A DNA stretch of 64,000 nt from JAAYTL01 sp031460505. Lineage in GTDB: Bacteria; Bacillota; Clostridia; Tissierellales; Tissierellaceae. This document shows, one piece after another, positions 36,701 to 45,311 of this stretch. The notes under the pieces were generated by a model. The model saw nothing but the letters and a program-made list of their open reading frames with translations. It searched no databases and had not been told where the DNA came from. The stretch lies in assembly GCA_031460505.1 (NCBI GenBank), contig JAVKTT010000001.1, forward strand, positions 310,001 to 374,000. Reading direction: 5' to 3'. A program made the position numbers and the translations under genes. The first letter of the stretch is position 1. Each line of letters begins with the position of its first letter.

Positions 36701-39157
36701 TTCAACCTTAGGTGATTCTCCAATTGCTTCTGTTCCAAATGTTTGTATCAAAACCCCTTGCCAATCAATGTTCTCATCTGTGATTTTTGTAGATGTTACA
36801 ATATTATTTTCTATCGTCCAGCTACCTGCTCCTCTTCTTGCATAGTTATACCATATTCCTGTTCTAAATCCATTAAACTCATTATTAATCACAGTTCCAC
36901 CCGTAGGATTACCATAAGGCTGTACTTGAATTGCCCTATTTGCATTTTCTACCTTATTACCTGATACTGTTCCTGAAGCACCTTGCATATAAATCGCAGA
37001 ATAATCTGGTGAATTTCTTACAAAATTATCTTTTATTTCTATATTGTCAATCCACTCTAGTTTCCAGTCACTTCCATCATAATAATAAGCTGTCATATAA
37101 ATTGGTATATAATTAAATCCATCAACAATATTATTTGATACTACTATATTATCTTTATCAGAAACAATACCAGCTGTCTGTATATCTTCTGATTTAGAAT
37201 ATTCTTCAGCACAAACATAGAATCCCTCTATAGTTACATTCTCTGAAGCAATATTTATTAATTCTTTATATCCACTTAGACCCTTTGGATATGTTATTAC
37301 TGCTTCTTCTACACGTTCTTCACTAGTTCCATGAATACCTGAATTTGGTCCTAATAACTTGATAGCTTTATCAATAACAAGCTGCTCTTCATATATTCCT
37401 GCTGTAACTTTTATAATGTCGTTATCTTGTGCATCATCAATCGCTGCTTGAATTGATTTATAACTAACCTTTGACCGTTGATTATAAACTGCAAGTATTT
37501 CAAGTGATAGTTTTTCTCCATCTCCAACTATTATTACAGGGTCACTATCTTCTGTTTCCCTTACTATTATTTCAACACCTTCTTTAACAGTCGCAGAAAT
37601 TGGTTTAGTAGATATTATGGTTATAGGTGAATTAATTACTAATCCTGATATATTCGCACTACTATCCACTGATAAAATAATACCCTCAACATATTCTGGA
37701 ATTGTTAATGTCTCTATATTACCATCAACAACAATATTAATACTATTTCCTTCTACAGATAAGGAACTAACCACTGCACCTTGTTTTATATTAATGTTAA
37801 TAGTATTATCTTTAACTACAATAGTATTGTTTTTTGCATATTCATTCCAAGTCTCATCAGCAACTTCACCTACTGTTATAGTTCCCGTTACAGTTGCATA
37901 GTTGTTTACTGTTGCATTAGGTGCATTTACAGTTAAGTTACCATCTATAGTACCAGGTCCAATGTCTATAGTTCCAAATGCCATTGTGTTAATATATACA
38001 TCACCTGTCACCGTTTTATTATTCAAGTTTAAATTTACTAGATTATTAAGTTCCACATTACTTAAAATGTTGTTTTCAAACTTAATTGAGTCTCCATCTA
38101 CAGCTTGCGAAATAGCATAAGCAAGTTCTTCAGCTGTCTTTACTATTAATGGATTAGTTACATTAAATGTCCAAGTTGCCTTTAATTCTGTTTCTGTTAA
38201 AGCACCAATAAGTGTATATTCACCAACTTTATTAGCAATGAATGTTTTTCCTTCATGAATATATACATCTTCAGAAACGTTCCCTTCTAAATTCCAAGTA
38301 ACAGCTTTATATAGATTTGGCCCAGTGCTCATAACTACTTCAATAGTTGTCGGTAATATATGGGTGTCATAAACATCCATATTTACTGTTTTTGTAGCTT
38401 CTGCAATACCTGTAATTGTAGGAGTTGGCTCAGGCTCTGGTTCAGGATCTGGGTCTGGACTTGGTGTATAACTACCTCCTCCACTACTTGGTGGTGTTAC
38501 AGGTGCTTTTGGCTTCTCTTCTTCAGGTTCCTCAACTTCTGGTAAACCTTCTACTTCAACTACATTAAATAACATCTTTACTACTTCTGCTCTTGTTATA
38601 TTATTCTTTGGTCCAAAGGTTCCATCAGGATATCCTTGAATATATCCTTTTTCCTTAAGAGCTCCTACATATCCTCTAGCAGCTAAAGATATCTTAGAAT
38701 TATCCTTAAATTCTCTAGCTGGTCTTGCGTCTTTTTCTAATTCAAATACTATACCAATTATTCTAGCTACCTCTTCACGAGTGATTAGCTCATTAGGATT
38801 AAGCTTTTCGCCATCCTCTATGTAGCCTTTTGCTAACGCTTTCACTACTTCTTCATAAAACCAATCTGTTTCTTTTACATCTTCAAACTTAACTTCTTCG
38901 GCTTTTTCTTCATAGCCCATAAGATGATTTATCACCTTATAAAACTCTGCTTTTGTCATGTTGTTATCTGGCTTAAATGTTCCATCATCATAACCATTAA
39001 TAACGCCTTCAGCTGTCATGAAATCGATTTCTTCTCTTGCCCAATGATTATCAATATCTGAGAATTCTATAAGTGCATTCCCCAAGGCACTTATACTCAT
39101 TGAGAAAATCATTGTTAAGGCAAGAACTAATGATAACATACGTTTACTGTTCGTCAT
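33731..39157 (-). CDS. Giant SLH-anchored surface protein with beta-helix and GLUG repeats
   Basis: 1808 residues, the largest gene in the window. Signal peptide 1-28, three SLH modules at about 30-75, 85-135 and 143-195, then an acidic/proline linker (about 205-245). The rest is beta-solenoid: a first right-handed beta-helix (roughly 330-900) with units such as NIEIKDNFVRNSPDYSAIYM, a GLUG repeat block at about 1020-1170 (VGGLVGSMNGTVSNV, AGGLIGYSYANVSDS, VGGLIGNASGKSNIK, AGGVVGRASGVV), and two more helix segments to about 1660. No lyase catalytic site was recognised. Adhesin, polysaccharide binding or degradation are all possible. AAGGAGG precedes the start. Confidence 0.85.
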   Translation of the reverse strand: MTNSKRMLSLVLALTMIFSMSISALGNALIEFSDIDNHWAREEIDFMTAEGVINGYDDGTFKPDNNMTKAEFYKVINHLMGYEEKAEEVKFEDVKETDWFYEEVVKALAKGYIEDGEKLNPNELITREEVARIIGIVFELEKDARPAREFKDNSKISLAARGYVGALKEKGYIQGYPDGTFGPKNNITRAEVVKMLFNVVEVEGLPEVEEPEEEKPKAPVTPPSSGGGSYTPSPDPDPEPEPEPTPTITGIAEATKTVNMDVYDTHILPTTIEVVMSTGPNLYKAVTWNLEGNVSEDVYIHEGKTFIANKVGEYTLIGALTETELKATWTFNVTNPLIVKTAEELAYAISQAVDGDSIKFENNILSNVELNNLVNLNLNNKTVTGDVYINTMAFGTIDIGPGTIDGNLTVNAPNATVNNYATVTGTITVGEVADETWNEYAKNNTIVVKDNTININIKQGAVVSSLSVEGNSINIVVDGNIETLTIPEYVEGIILSVDSSANISGLVINSPITIISTKPISATVKEGVEIIVRETEDSDPVIIVGDGEKLSLEILAVYNQRSKVSYKSIQAAIDDAQDNDIIKVTAGIYEEQLVIDKAIKLLGPNSGIHGTSEERVEEAVITYPKGLSGYKELINIASENVTIEGFYVCAEEYSKSEDIQTAGIVSDKDNIVVSNNIVDGFNYIPIYMTAYYYDGSDWKLEWIDNIEIKDNFVRNSPDYSAIYMQGASGTVSGNKVENANRAIQVQPYGNPTGGTVINNEFNGFRTGIWYNYARRGAGSWTIENNIVTSTKITDENIDWQGVLIQTFGTEAIGESPKVEFINNTIDGTLANNLSIGIDLQPNINEDAEVIFINNTISNVDVGLNKASGSLELDITLNNNVFPDGSKVIGNQIKLPSNWEDLADTSWYNETNEQLIINTAEELAGLAKLVNDGNTFEGKSINLNSDIDLLNLEWIPIGDWSNHTGSPFDKDKPFKGIFDGNNFKIINLKLDNPMVKYSGLFGAANGTIMNLNISNFTINSLESVGGLVGSMNGTVSNVSASNITINSSHWAGGLIGYSYANVSDSTVDGVTITLKYDTNINDNGDKGGGLIGFLGESVTVENCFAKNVNITGVRDVGGLIGNASGKSNIKNCNVINGKVSAIADEEHKNNSPYAGGVVGRASGVVTLFNSTATGITVESYKEGFIGELVGGPEENVTIAAALNENTGVVYEAIQSAIDAADEGDTILIAAGTYDIGKSRIVIDKGINLIGAGYENTTIKGTVHRAGEPANDIVQPMFLTTSTSGETLVKGISFEWCNTEDIGNNWYSALSLAGNNITVAECKVSTNIPETSYIAIVNIGRSGGSVVGEAGVPAEKVTFRDNIVNGTISIVPSVLGKQLKATISGNIINAVNMEGIWSDVLNTDDELTLEGNTIVAPEGMYDIKLMNKVGKVNDLVDYSGELISKENNNASVLLQYAVATVTTEEKLRTALTDSDIETIYFANNINLSETLKIERPVVIDGKTYSVDKAINIAANDVTIKNLKGNPVNRNIHGLSGIESGVAFYVSPGMQGVELDSVIVNGGDYDNGNGVSKNSIGIMGSYGASLTILNSNISNVTTGIFTNSGNSNGRNTITVTNNTFTNVWAGIGGTEKTDLTATGNNFVTIQDGGEGIGLGNGVNVIGPTDLKTDIKYLKSNNNFDYAIGNKVMDYRLEGIIDTTSANPARLAKISQGYSVVVPLTVGTYQGATVVISLYDANDELMQANTMAKDDGLTNSTSTTFDTIGDFDYVGDGYWTVYGSIVGKTEEPSKAVIEITLKNGKELTHVITEFWN

Positions 39158-39280
39158 AAACGTTCCTCCTTAGATTTAATTTTCCACAAATTGGTGGTAA
39201 CTTACATTGTATCAAATAATACAGTAATTTTGCTATTATTCTGTAAATTAATTGTGAACTTTTGTTAACAATTCTAAATA

Positions 39281-39300
39281 TTCGACAATATTCGACAATA
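39281..39300. repeat. Tandem direct repeat of TTCGACAATA
   Basis: Two exact 10-base copies side by side, followed on the lower side by the palindrome TTGTTAACAA at 39262-39271. Both lie upstream of the giant SLH gene and could be a regulator site; nothing more can be said. Confidence 0.4.
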
Positions 39301-39301
39301 A

Positions 39302-39342
39302 CAAAAACTCCTAAATCTAATTGCCTAGATTTAGGAGTTTCT
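39302..39342 (-). terminator. Intrinsic terminator overlapping the end of the CapD-like gene
   Basis: AAACTCCTAAATCTA/TAGATTTAGGAGTTT: a 15-pair stem that contains the stop codon TAG of the gene, with a T-rich flank on the minus strand. Confidence 0.85.
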
Positions 39343-41197
39343 CATTTACTTCATTATTATCTTTATATGTCGGTACAATATGTCTAACATATTGTATAAC
39401 CTTGTCATCTTTTTCTTCTTTTATCATTCGATTTAATTCATCCAAAGATTTAAGCAATAGTCTATAATCTGTAAAGGTTGGTTTACCTATAAATATCTTA
39501 TCATGCTTTGTATTCAATATACCTTCTTCATCTAAAAGCAATTCCTCAAATAGCTTTTCGCCAGGTCTAAGTCCGGTAATCTCTATTGGGATATCTACTC
39601 CTGGTTCAAAGCCTGATAGTCTAATCAAGTCCTTAGCCAAATCTATTATCTTCACAGGCTCTCCCATATCAAGGATAAATATTTCTCCACCTTTTGCCAT
39701 GGCACCTGCTTGGATAACCAACTGAACTGCTTCTGGTATAGTCATAAAATATCTTATAATATCCTGATGTGTAACTGTTACTGGTCCACCATTCTCAATT
39801 TGCTTTTTAAATAAAGGAATTACACTTCCATTGCTGCCTAATACATTACCAAATCTAACTGCTACAAAGTCAGTTTTTGAATTTACATTCATTGATTGTA
39901 CTATCATTTCACAGATTCTCTTGCTAGCACCCATGATATTTGTAGGATTTACTGCTTTATCCGTAGAAATCATGACGAATTTCTTTACATTATATATATC
40001 TGCTGCTTGTACCAAATTAAGTGTCCCAAATACATTATTCTTTATAGCTTCTTTAGGACTATCTTCCATTAATGGTACATGTTTGTGAGCTGCAGCATGA
40101 AATACTACATCAGGCTTTTCTTCTCTAAAAATATCATGTATTCTTGATTTATCCCTGATGGAACCTATTAAAACCTTAAGCTTTAGATCACTATGTTTTC
40201 TCTTTAATTCATTTTGAATGTCATAAGCAGTGTTTTCGTATATATCTAATATGATGAGTTCCTTAGGTTTAAATCCTGCAATTTGTCTGCAAAGCTCTGA
40301 ACCTATGGAGCCTCCTCCACCTGTTACCATTACTACCTTGTTTGCTATGTATGATGAAATTTCATCTAAGTCTACTTTTATCTCTTCTCTTCCAAGTAAG
40401 TCCCCTATTTCAACATCCCTAATCTTCTTTATGCTTACATTTCCATCTATAAGTTCATAGATACCTGGCAGTATTTTAAGTTTACATTTAGTCTCTTTAC
40501 ATATATCGATAATTTCCCTAGTTTCCTTCCTTGATGCTGAAGGTATTGCGATGATTATCTCATCTATATGGTAACTGTCTACAGCAGAAAGTATACTCTG
40601 TCTGCCTCCTACTACTGGTACTCCATTTATGACTTGCCCTTGTTTTTTAATATCATCATCTATAATAACTACAGGTTTGGAATTTAGTTGTACATGGTTT
40701 CTATATTCTCTAATAACCATTACTCCTGCATCTCCAGCACCGATGATCATTATTCTTTTCATTGTATCTTTTTTCTTTACATTAGATGATAGATTTCTAT
40801 CAAATGCTCTAAAACTAAATCTAAGCCCACCTACTAGAGTCATATCAATTAATGTGGTTAATATATATATGGATCTTGGTAAGTTAGCTTGTCTAATAAA
40901 TAGAAAGCTTAATACGGCAGCATTTGAAACCATAATAGCAGTAACTATGCTATATAGTTCTGTAATACTAGCATATCTCCACATAGTTTTGTACATTTTA
41001 AAGTAGTAGAAAATCCCTATCTTAATAATTGTAATATAGATTGCATTATCTAGATATCTTGGTAGATATGATAGAAACTGTGTATCTATCACTCCTTCAA
41101 ATCTAATAAATAGAGCCAATAAATAGGCTAAATTAATTAGCATTAAATCCATAAACACTAATGCAATTCTACTTAATTTACTTAATCTCCTTTCCAT
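39317..41197 (-). CDS. CapD/FlaA1-family nucleoside-diphosphate-sugar 4,6-dehydratase (membrane-linked)
   Basis: 626 residues. Four N-terminal membrane helices (about 10-110), a first Rossmann-like domain with MIIGAGDAGVMVIREYR, then the catalytic short-chain dehydrogenase domain with VMVTGGGGSIGSELCRQ and DKAVNPTNIMGASKRICE. Long members of this family (WbpM, PglF, CapD) remove water from UDP-GlcNAc at C4/C6, the entry to diamino-sugars, QuiNAc or FucNAc in capsules and glycans. I start at the ATG at 41197 behind AGAGGTG, not the longer frame. Transcribed alone, with its own terminator. Confidence 0.9.
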   Translation of the reverse strand: MERRLSKLSRIALVFMDLMLINLAYLLALFIRFEGVIDTQFLSYLPRYLDNAIYITIIKIGIFYYFKMYKTMWRYASITELYSIVTAIMVSNAAVLSFLFIRQANLPRSIYILTTLIDMTLVGGLRFSFRAFDRNLSSNVKKKDTMKRIMIIGAGDAGVMVIREYRNHVQLNSKPVVIIDDDIKKQGQVINGVPVVGGRQSILSAVDSYHIDEIIIAIPSASRKETREIIDICKETKCKLKILPGIYELIDGNVSIKKIRDVEIGDLLGREEIKVDLDEISSYIANKVVMVTGGGGSIGSELCRQIAGFKPKELIILDIYENTAYDIQNELKRKHSDLKLKVLIGSIRDKSRIHDIFREEKPDVVFHAAAHKHVPLMEDSPKEAIKNNVFGTLNLVQAADIYNVKKFVMISTDKAVNPTNIMGASKRICEMIVQSMNVNSKTDFVAVRFGNVLGSNGSVIPLFKKQIENGGPVTVTHQDIIRYFMTIPEAVQLVIQAGAMAKGGEIFILDMGEPVKIIDLAKDLIRLSGFEPGVDIPIEITGLRPGEKLFEELLLDEEGILNTKHDKIFIGKPTFTDYRLLLKSLDELNRMIKEEKDDKVIQYVRHIVPTYKDNNEVNEKLLNLGN

Positions 41198-41305
41198 AAT
41201 GCACCTCTTATCCCCGTTGATAATTTCATTATAACACATGTTTACTTATTTTTATCAGCAATTTTAATGTATAGTTTATTTAATATTGCCACATAATTAT
41301 CAATA

Positions 41306-41334
41306 TTGGAAATATTATACGTCTGTGATAATAT
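41306..41334 (+). promoter_or_regulatory. Sigma-A type promoter for ald
   Basis: TTGGAA, 17 bases, TAATAT with an upstream TGA extension, 41 bases before the ald ATG. Confidence 0.6.
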
Positions 41335-41374
41335 ATATTTAATGAAGGATTTAAATAAAAGGGGGAACAATCAT

Positions 41375-42493
41375 ATGATTATTGGAGTACCAAAGGAAAT
41401 TAAATCTCAAGAAAACAGAGTGGCTTTAACACCTGCTGGTGCAGATGCTTTAGTAAGAGCTGGACATAGAGTTTTAATAGAGACAAATGCAGGAATTGGT
41501 TCCAGTTTTGATGATGAATCTTATACTGCATCTGGAGCTGAGATAACTGATAATGCAGCTAGTCTATGGTCACAAGCTGAAATGATACTTAAAGTTAAGG
41601 AGCCTTTAGAATCTGAATATGGTTATTTTAGAAAGGATTTAATCATATTTACCTACCTTCATTTGGCAAATGAGCCTGAGCTTACAAAAGCTCTTATGGA
41701 ATCAGGTGCCATAGCAATAGCTTATGAAACTGTACAACTACCTGATAGATCACTACCTTTATTGACCCCTATGAGTGAAATTGCAGGCAGAATGGCAATA
41801 CAAGAAGGTTCCATATATTTAGAGAAGACACGTGGTGGTAAAGGTGTCTTACTTGACGGTGTTCCTGGAGTACCTCCAGCCCACATTGTAGTAGTAGGCG
41901 GTGGTATCGTAGGTACTGGAGCTATTAGAAGAGCAGTTGGTCTTGGAGCTAGAGTTACTGTACTGGATGTAGTTGTTGATAGATTGAGATATTTAGGTGA
42001 AATATTCATGGGTCAAATAGAGACTCTTTACTCAAATAGTTATAATTTAACTGAGGCTATTAAAACAGCTGATTTAGTTGTTGGCTCTGTTCTTATTCCT
42101 GGTTCTAAAGCACCAAAATTGATAACAGAAGAAATGGTTAAACAAATGAAGCCAGGTAGTGTTATTGTAGATGTGGCAATTGACCAAGGTGGTTGTGTTG
42201 AGACAATTGAAAAACCAACTACTCATGAAAATCCTACATTTATAAAACATGGTGTAATTCACTATGCAGTTGCTAATATACCTGGAGCTGTACCACAAAC
42301 TGCTACTTTTGCACTAACAAATAATACTATTCCTTATGTTTTAAGAATTGCAAATAAGGGATGGAAAAATGCATTAAAAGATGACCCTGCATTAGCCAAG
42401 GGTGCAAATGTAGTAAATGGTAAAATTACTTATAAGGCGGTATCAGATACTTTTAACTTTGAATATACTCCTATAGAAGATTTATTAAATTAA
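41375..42493 (+). CDS. ald: Alanine dehydrogenase
   Basis: Oxidises L-alanine to pyruvate and ammonia with NAD+ (reversible). 372 residues. Seen: MIIGVPKEIKSQENRVALTP, the pyruvate-binding Lys75 (ILKVKEP) and His96 (YLHLANE), and the NAD Rossmann motif VVVGGGIVGTGA near residue 175. The ATG at 41375 has a GGGGGAA site; the open frame 23 codons upstream includes the promoter and is not coding. A strong terminator follows at once, so it is a single-gene transcript facing the serine/threonine genes. Confidence 0.96.
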   Translation: MIIGVPKEIKSQENRVALTPAGADALVRAGHRVLIETNAGIGSSFDDESYTASGAEITDNAASLWSQAEMILKVKEPLESEYGYFRKDLIIFTYLHLANEPELTKALMESGAIAIAYETVQLPDRSLPLLTPMSEIAGRMAIQEGSIYLEKTRGGKGVLLDGVPGVPPAHIVVVGGGIVGTGAIRRAVGLGARVTVLDVVVDRLRYLGEIFMGQIETLYSNSYNLTEAIKTADLVVGSVLIPGSKAPKLITEEMVKQMKPGSVIVDVAIDQGGCVETIEKPTTHENPTFIKHGVIHYAVANIPGAVPQTATFALTNNTIPYVLRIANKGWKNALKDDPALAKGANVVNGKITYKAVSDTFNFEYTPIEDLLN

Positions 42494-42524
42494 ATTAATT
42501 TAATAAATTAAACATAAATATTTT

Positions 42525-42570
42525 CAAGGCAATTTATGACATGAAAGCTCATAAATTGCCTTGTTTTTTA
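42525..42570 (+). terminator. Intrinsic terminator after ald
   Basis: CAAGGCAATTTATGA, a 9-base loop, TCATAAATTGCCTTG, then TTTTTT. Confidence 0.92.
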
Positions 42571-42616
42571 TATATTTATGCCATAATATACCACTTTACC
42601 CTATTATCAAAGAGTA

Positions 42617-42644
42617 TTGCATTTTTTTTAACGAGTGTTATAAT
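42617..42644 (+). promoter_or_regulatory. Sigma-A type promoter for the DAACS symporter
   Basis: TTGCAT, 16 bases, TATAAT with an extended TGT. The predicted start of transcription is about 35 bases before the cre site. Confidence 0.6.
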
Positions 42645-42687
42645 AATTATGTTGCTTGGCTTTAGGTTGGCCAAAATACATTTTTCG

Positions 42688-42702
42688 TTGAAAGCGCTAT
42701 CA
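42688..42702 (+). promoter_or_regulatory. Catabolite-responsive element (cre), CcpA site
   Basis: TTGAAAGCGCTATCA fits the CcpA consensus WTGNAANCGNWNNCW at every fixed position. It lies between promoter and gene, the position where CcpA blocks elongation. Glucose repression of the downstream amino-acid transporter is inferred. Confidence 0.65.
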
Positions 42703-42769
42703 CGAATAAAAACCTTTTACTTTAGACAACATAATATTAAGAACAAATTTAACTCAGGAGGAGATTTTA

Positions 42770-43948
42770 GTGAAAAAATTAGGTTTATTGCCAAAATTGA
42801 TTATAGCAATCATTTTAGGTATAGCTATTGGTGCTTTTGCTCCAGAAATAATTGTTGCAATTTTAGCTACTTTTAATTCAATTTTTGGTAACTTCTTAGG
42901 ATTCGTTATTCCATTAATTATAGTAGGATTCGTAGCACCAGGAATCGGTGATTTAGGTGAAAGAGCTGGTAAGTTATTAGGGGCTACAGCTGGTATCGCA
43001 TATGGTTCAACAGTATTATTTGGTACTATTACATATGTAATAGCATCCCTATTACTACCTAATTTCTTAGAAGTTGGATCAATCAATTTTAATGCAACAG
43101 ATCCTGGTGAAGCTTTAGTAGCATCTTTATTTACAATAGAAATGCCACCAGTTTTCGGTGTAATGACAGCATTGTTGATTGCATTTATTTTAGGTCTTGG
43201 TATGGCTGCTATTAAAGGAGATACTCTTAAAAAGGTTGTTAATGAATTCTCACAAATTGTTGAGAAGGTTATATCAGTTGCTATCATTCCATTATTACCA
43301 ATTCATATAGCAGGTATATTCGCAAACATGACTTACACAGGTCAAGTATTTACTATTCTTTCAGTATTTGCAAAAGTATTTATAATGGTATTAGCTATCC
43401 ATTGGGCTACATTAATTGCTCAATTTAGCATAGCTGGAGGATTAGCAGGCGGAAACCCACTTAAGATGTTAAAAACATTAATACCAGCTTACTTTACAGC
43501 TGTAGGTACACAATCATCAGCAGCTACAATTCCAGTAACACTTGCTCAAACATATAAAATTGGAGTAAGGAAAGATATTGCTGATTTCGTAGTTCCATTA
43601 TGTGCTACAATACATCTTTCAGGTAGTACTATTACATTACTTTCTTGTTCAATGGCTATAATGATGTTAAATGGTCAAGCTACAACTTTTGCTGCTATTT
43701 TCCCATTCATACTTATGCTTGGTGTAACAATGGTTGCTGCACCTGGTGTTCCAGGAGGAGCTGTAATGGCAGCATTAGGTATTCTAGAAACAATGTTAGG
43801 TTTCTCACAACCAATGCTTTCATTAATGATTGCTCTTTATATAGCACAAGATAGCTTTGGTACTGCATGTAACGTAACAGGAGATGCTGCTATTGCAGTT
43901 ATAGTTAATAAGATAAATGGTAATAAATTGGAACCAATAAAAGAATAA
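42770..43948 (+). CDS. Dicarboxylate/amino acid:cation symporter (DAACS), probably serine or threonine
   Basis: 392 residues and eight membrane helices with two re-entrant loops. Loop HP1 TQSSAATIPVTL and loop HP2 GVPGGAVMA are clear, as is the C-terminal GTACNVTGDAAIAVIV. The helix-7 cation motif, NMDGT in GltPh and NMAGA in SstT, reads HLSGST here. Start is GTG behind GGAGGAG. Position before threonine ammonia-lyase and L-serine dehydratase suggests Na+-coupled Ser/Thr uptake (inference); glutamate/aspartate remains possible. Confidence 0.85.
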   Translation: MKKLGLLPKLIIAIILGIAIGAFAPEIIVAILATFNSIFGNFLGFVIPLIIVGFVAPGIGDLGERAGKLLGATAGIAYGSTVLFGTITYVIASLLLPNFLEVGSINFNATDPGEALVASLFTIEMPPVFGVMTALLIAFILGLGMAAIKGDTLKKVVNEFSQIVEKVISVAIIPLLPIHIAGIFANMTYTGQVFTILSVFAKVFIMVLAIHWATLIAQFSIAGGLAGGNPLKMLKTLIPAYFTAVGTQSSAATIPVTLAQTYKIGVRKDIADFVVPLCATIHLSGSTITLLSCSMAIMMLNGQATTFAAIFPFILMLGVTMVAAPGVPGGAVMAALGILETMLGFSQPMLSLMIALYIAQDSFGTACNVTGDAAIAVIVNKINGNKLEPIKE

Positions 43949-43986
43949 TTATTGGAAGTAATTGAAAACTATATAATATAATAATT

Positions 43987-44031
43987 GATCGAAACCATGA
44001 TATAATATATGTATAATTTATCATGGTTTCA
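43987..44031 (+). other. Inverted repeat enclosing a TATAAT, upstream of ilvA
   Basis: GAAACCATGAT and ATCATGGTTTC are perfect 11-bp arms around an AT-rich 20-odd-base loop holding TATAATATATGTATAAT. No T run follows. It could be an operator around a -10 box or a weak terminator/attenuator between the symporter and ilvA. Confidence 0.4.
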
Positions 44032-44071
44032 TCATAATAAACTAAGGTTTAAGTTCAAGGAGGAAACTAAA

Positions 44072-45286
44072 ATGACAAATCATATAGCAGATACATTAGA
44101 CTTCAATAAAGCAAGTGAATCATTAAAGGGCGTTGCAGCAGAAACTAAACTAATATATAGCCCTGTATTTAGTAAGGAATCTGGAAATGAGATTTATATA
44201 AAACCAGAAAACTTACAGGTTACTGGATCATTTAAAGTTCGTGGTGCATATAACAAAATATCAAAATTATCCGAAGAAGAAAAATCAAAGGGTATTATCA
44301 CATCATCAGCTGGTAATCATGCCCAAGGTTGTGCTTTATCAGCTCAGAAATTGGGTATTAAAGCTACTATAGTAATGCCTGTTACTACACCTTTATTAAA
44401 AGTTAATGCTACTAGAAGCTATGGTGCTGAAGTAGTATTGTCTGGTAACGTATATGACGATGCATATAAGGAAGCAGTTAGATTACAAGAAGAACATGGT
44501 TATACTTTTGTCCATGCTTTTGATGATTTAGATGTGGTTGAAGGTCAAGGAACTATAGCTCTGGAGATCTTAAATGAGTTAAAAGATGTGGATTATATAG
44601 TTGTACCAGTTGGCGGTGGTGGACTTATAAGTGGTGTTTCTGTAGCAGCTAAAAGAGTAAATCCTAATGTTAAAATCATAGGTGTTGAACCTGCAGGTGC
44701 TGCATCAATGATAAAAGCTTTAGAAGAAAATGAAGTTACTGCTTTAGATAAGGTTGTAACTATTGCTGATGGTTGTGCAGTTGGTAAAGCTGGTTCAAAA
44801 ACTTATGAAATTGTAAAGGATTATGTAGATGAGATAATCACTATTACAGATGAGGAACTAATGGATGCTTTCTTAACTCTATTAGAAAATCATAAATTAA
44901 TTGCTGAAAACTCCGGACTACTTAGTTTAGCAGCAACTAAAAAACTTGATGTAAAAAGCAAAAAAATAGCTTGTATTATAAGTGGTGGAAATATCGACGT
45001 ATTAACAATAAACACATTGATTAATCATGGTTTAGTATCACGTGGTAGAAGATTCTGTTTCACTATGAACCTACCTGACAAACCAGGTCAACTGACTAAA
45101 GTTACAGAAATACTAGCAGAACAAAATGCTAATGTAATAGAGTTATCCCATGATAGATATAAGGGAGTTAACAAATTTGCTGATGTTGAATTGGAAGTTA
45201 CAGTTATAACTGAAAGTCATGAACATATAGAAAAAATAACAAAAGCTTTTAATGATAATGGATTTGAAATTAATAAGTGTTATTAA
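44072..45286 (+). CDS. ilvA: Threonine ammonia-lyase (catabolic/ACT-domain type)
   Basis: PLP enzyme that deaminates threonine (and serine) to 2-oxobutyrate and ammonia. 404 residues from the ATG at 44072, which has AAGGAGG eight to nine bases ahead. PLP lysine K55 in TGSFKVRGAY, phosphate site SSAGNHAQG and GGGGLISG. A single ACT domain at about 330-404 (FTMNLPDKPGQLTKVTEI) suggests allosteric control. The form is close to the short TdcB/IlvA group; neighbours point to degradation rather than isoleucine synthesis. Confidence 0.93.
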   Translation: MTNHIADTLDFNKASESLKGVAAETKLIYSPVFSKESGNEIYIKPENLQVTGSFKVRGAYNKISKLSEEEKSKGIITSSAGNHAQGCALSAQKLGIKATIVMPVTTPLLKVNATRSYGAEVVLSGNVYDDAYKEAVRLQEEHGYTFVHAFDDLDVVEGQGTIALEILNELKDVDYIVVPVGGGGLISGVSVAAKRVNPNVKIIGVEPAGAASMIKALEENEVTALDKVVTIADGCAVGKAGSKTYEIVKDYVDEIITITDEELMDAFLTLLENHKLIAENSGLLSLAATKKLDVKSKKIACIISGGNIDVLTINTLINHGLVSRGRRFCFTMNLPDKPGQLTKVTEILAEQNANVIELSHDRYKGVNKFADVELEVTVITESHEHIEKITKAFNDNGFEINKCY

Positions 45287-45311
45287 TTTATTTATTAGAT
45301 AGGAGATAATA

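Noticed and set aside
33731..39157. Many open frames on the opposite strand of the giant SLH gene
   Set aside because: They are low-complexity shadows of the repetitive coding strand, without ribosome sites or family similarity.
42541..42876. Open frame between ald and the DAACS gene
   Set aside because: It runs through the ald terminator, the promoter and the cre site and has no ribosome site; no protein family resemblance.
42754..43287. Minus-strand open frame within the DAACS gene
   Set aside because: Shadow of a membrane-protein gene; Pro/Asn-rich composition typical of antisense frames.
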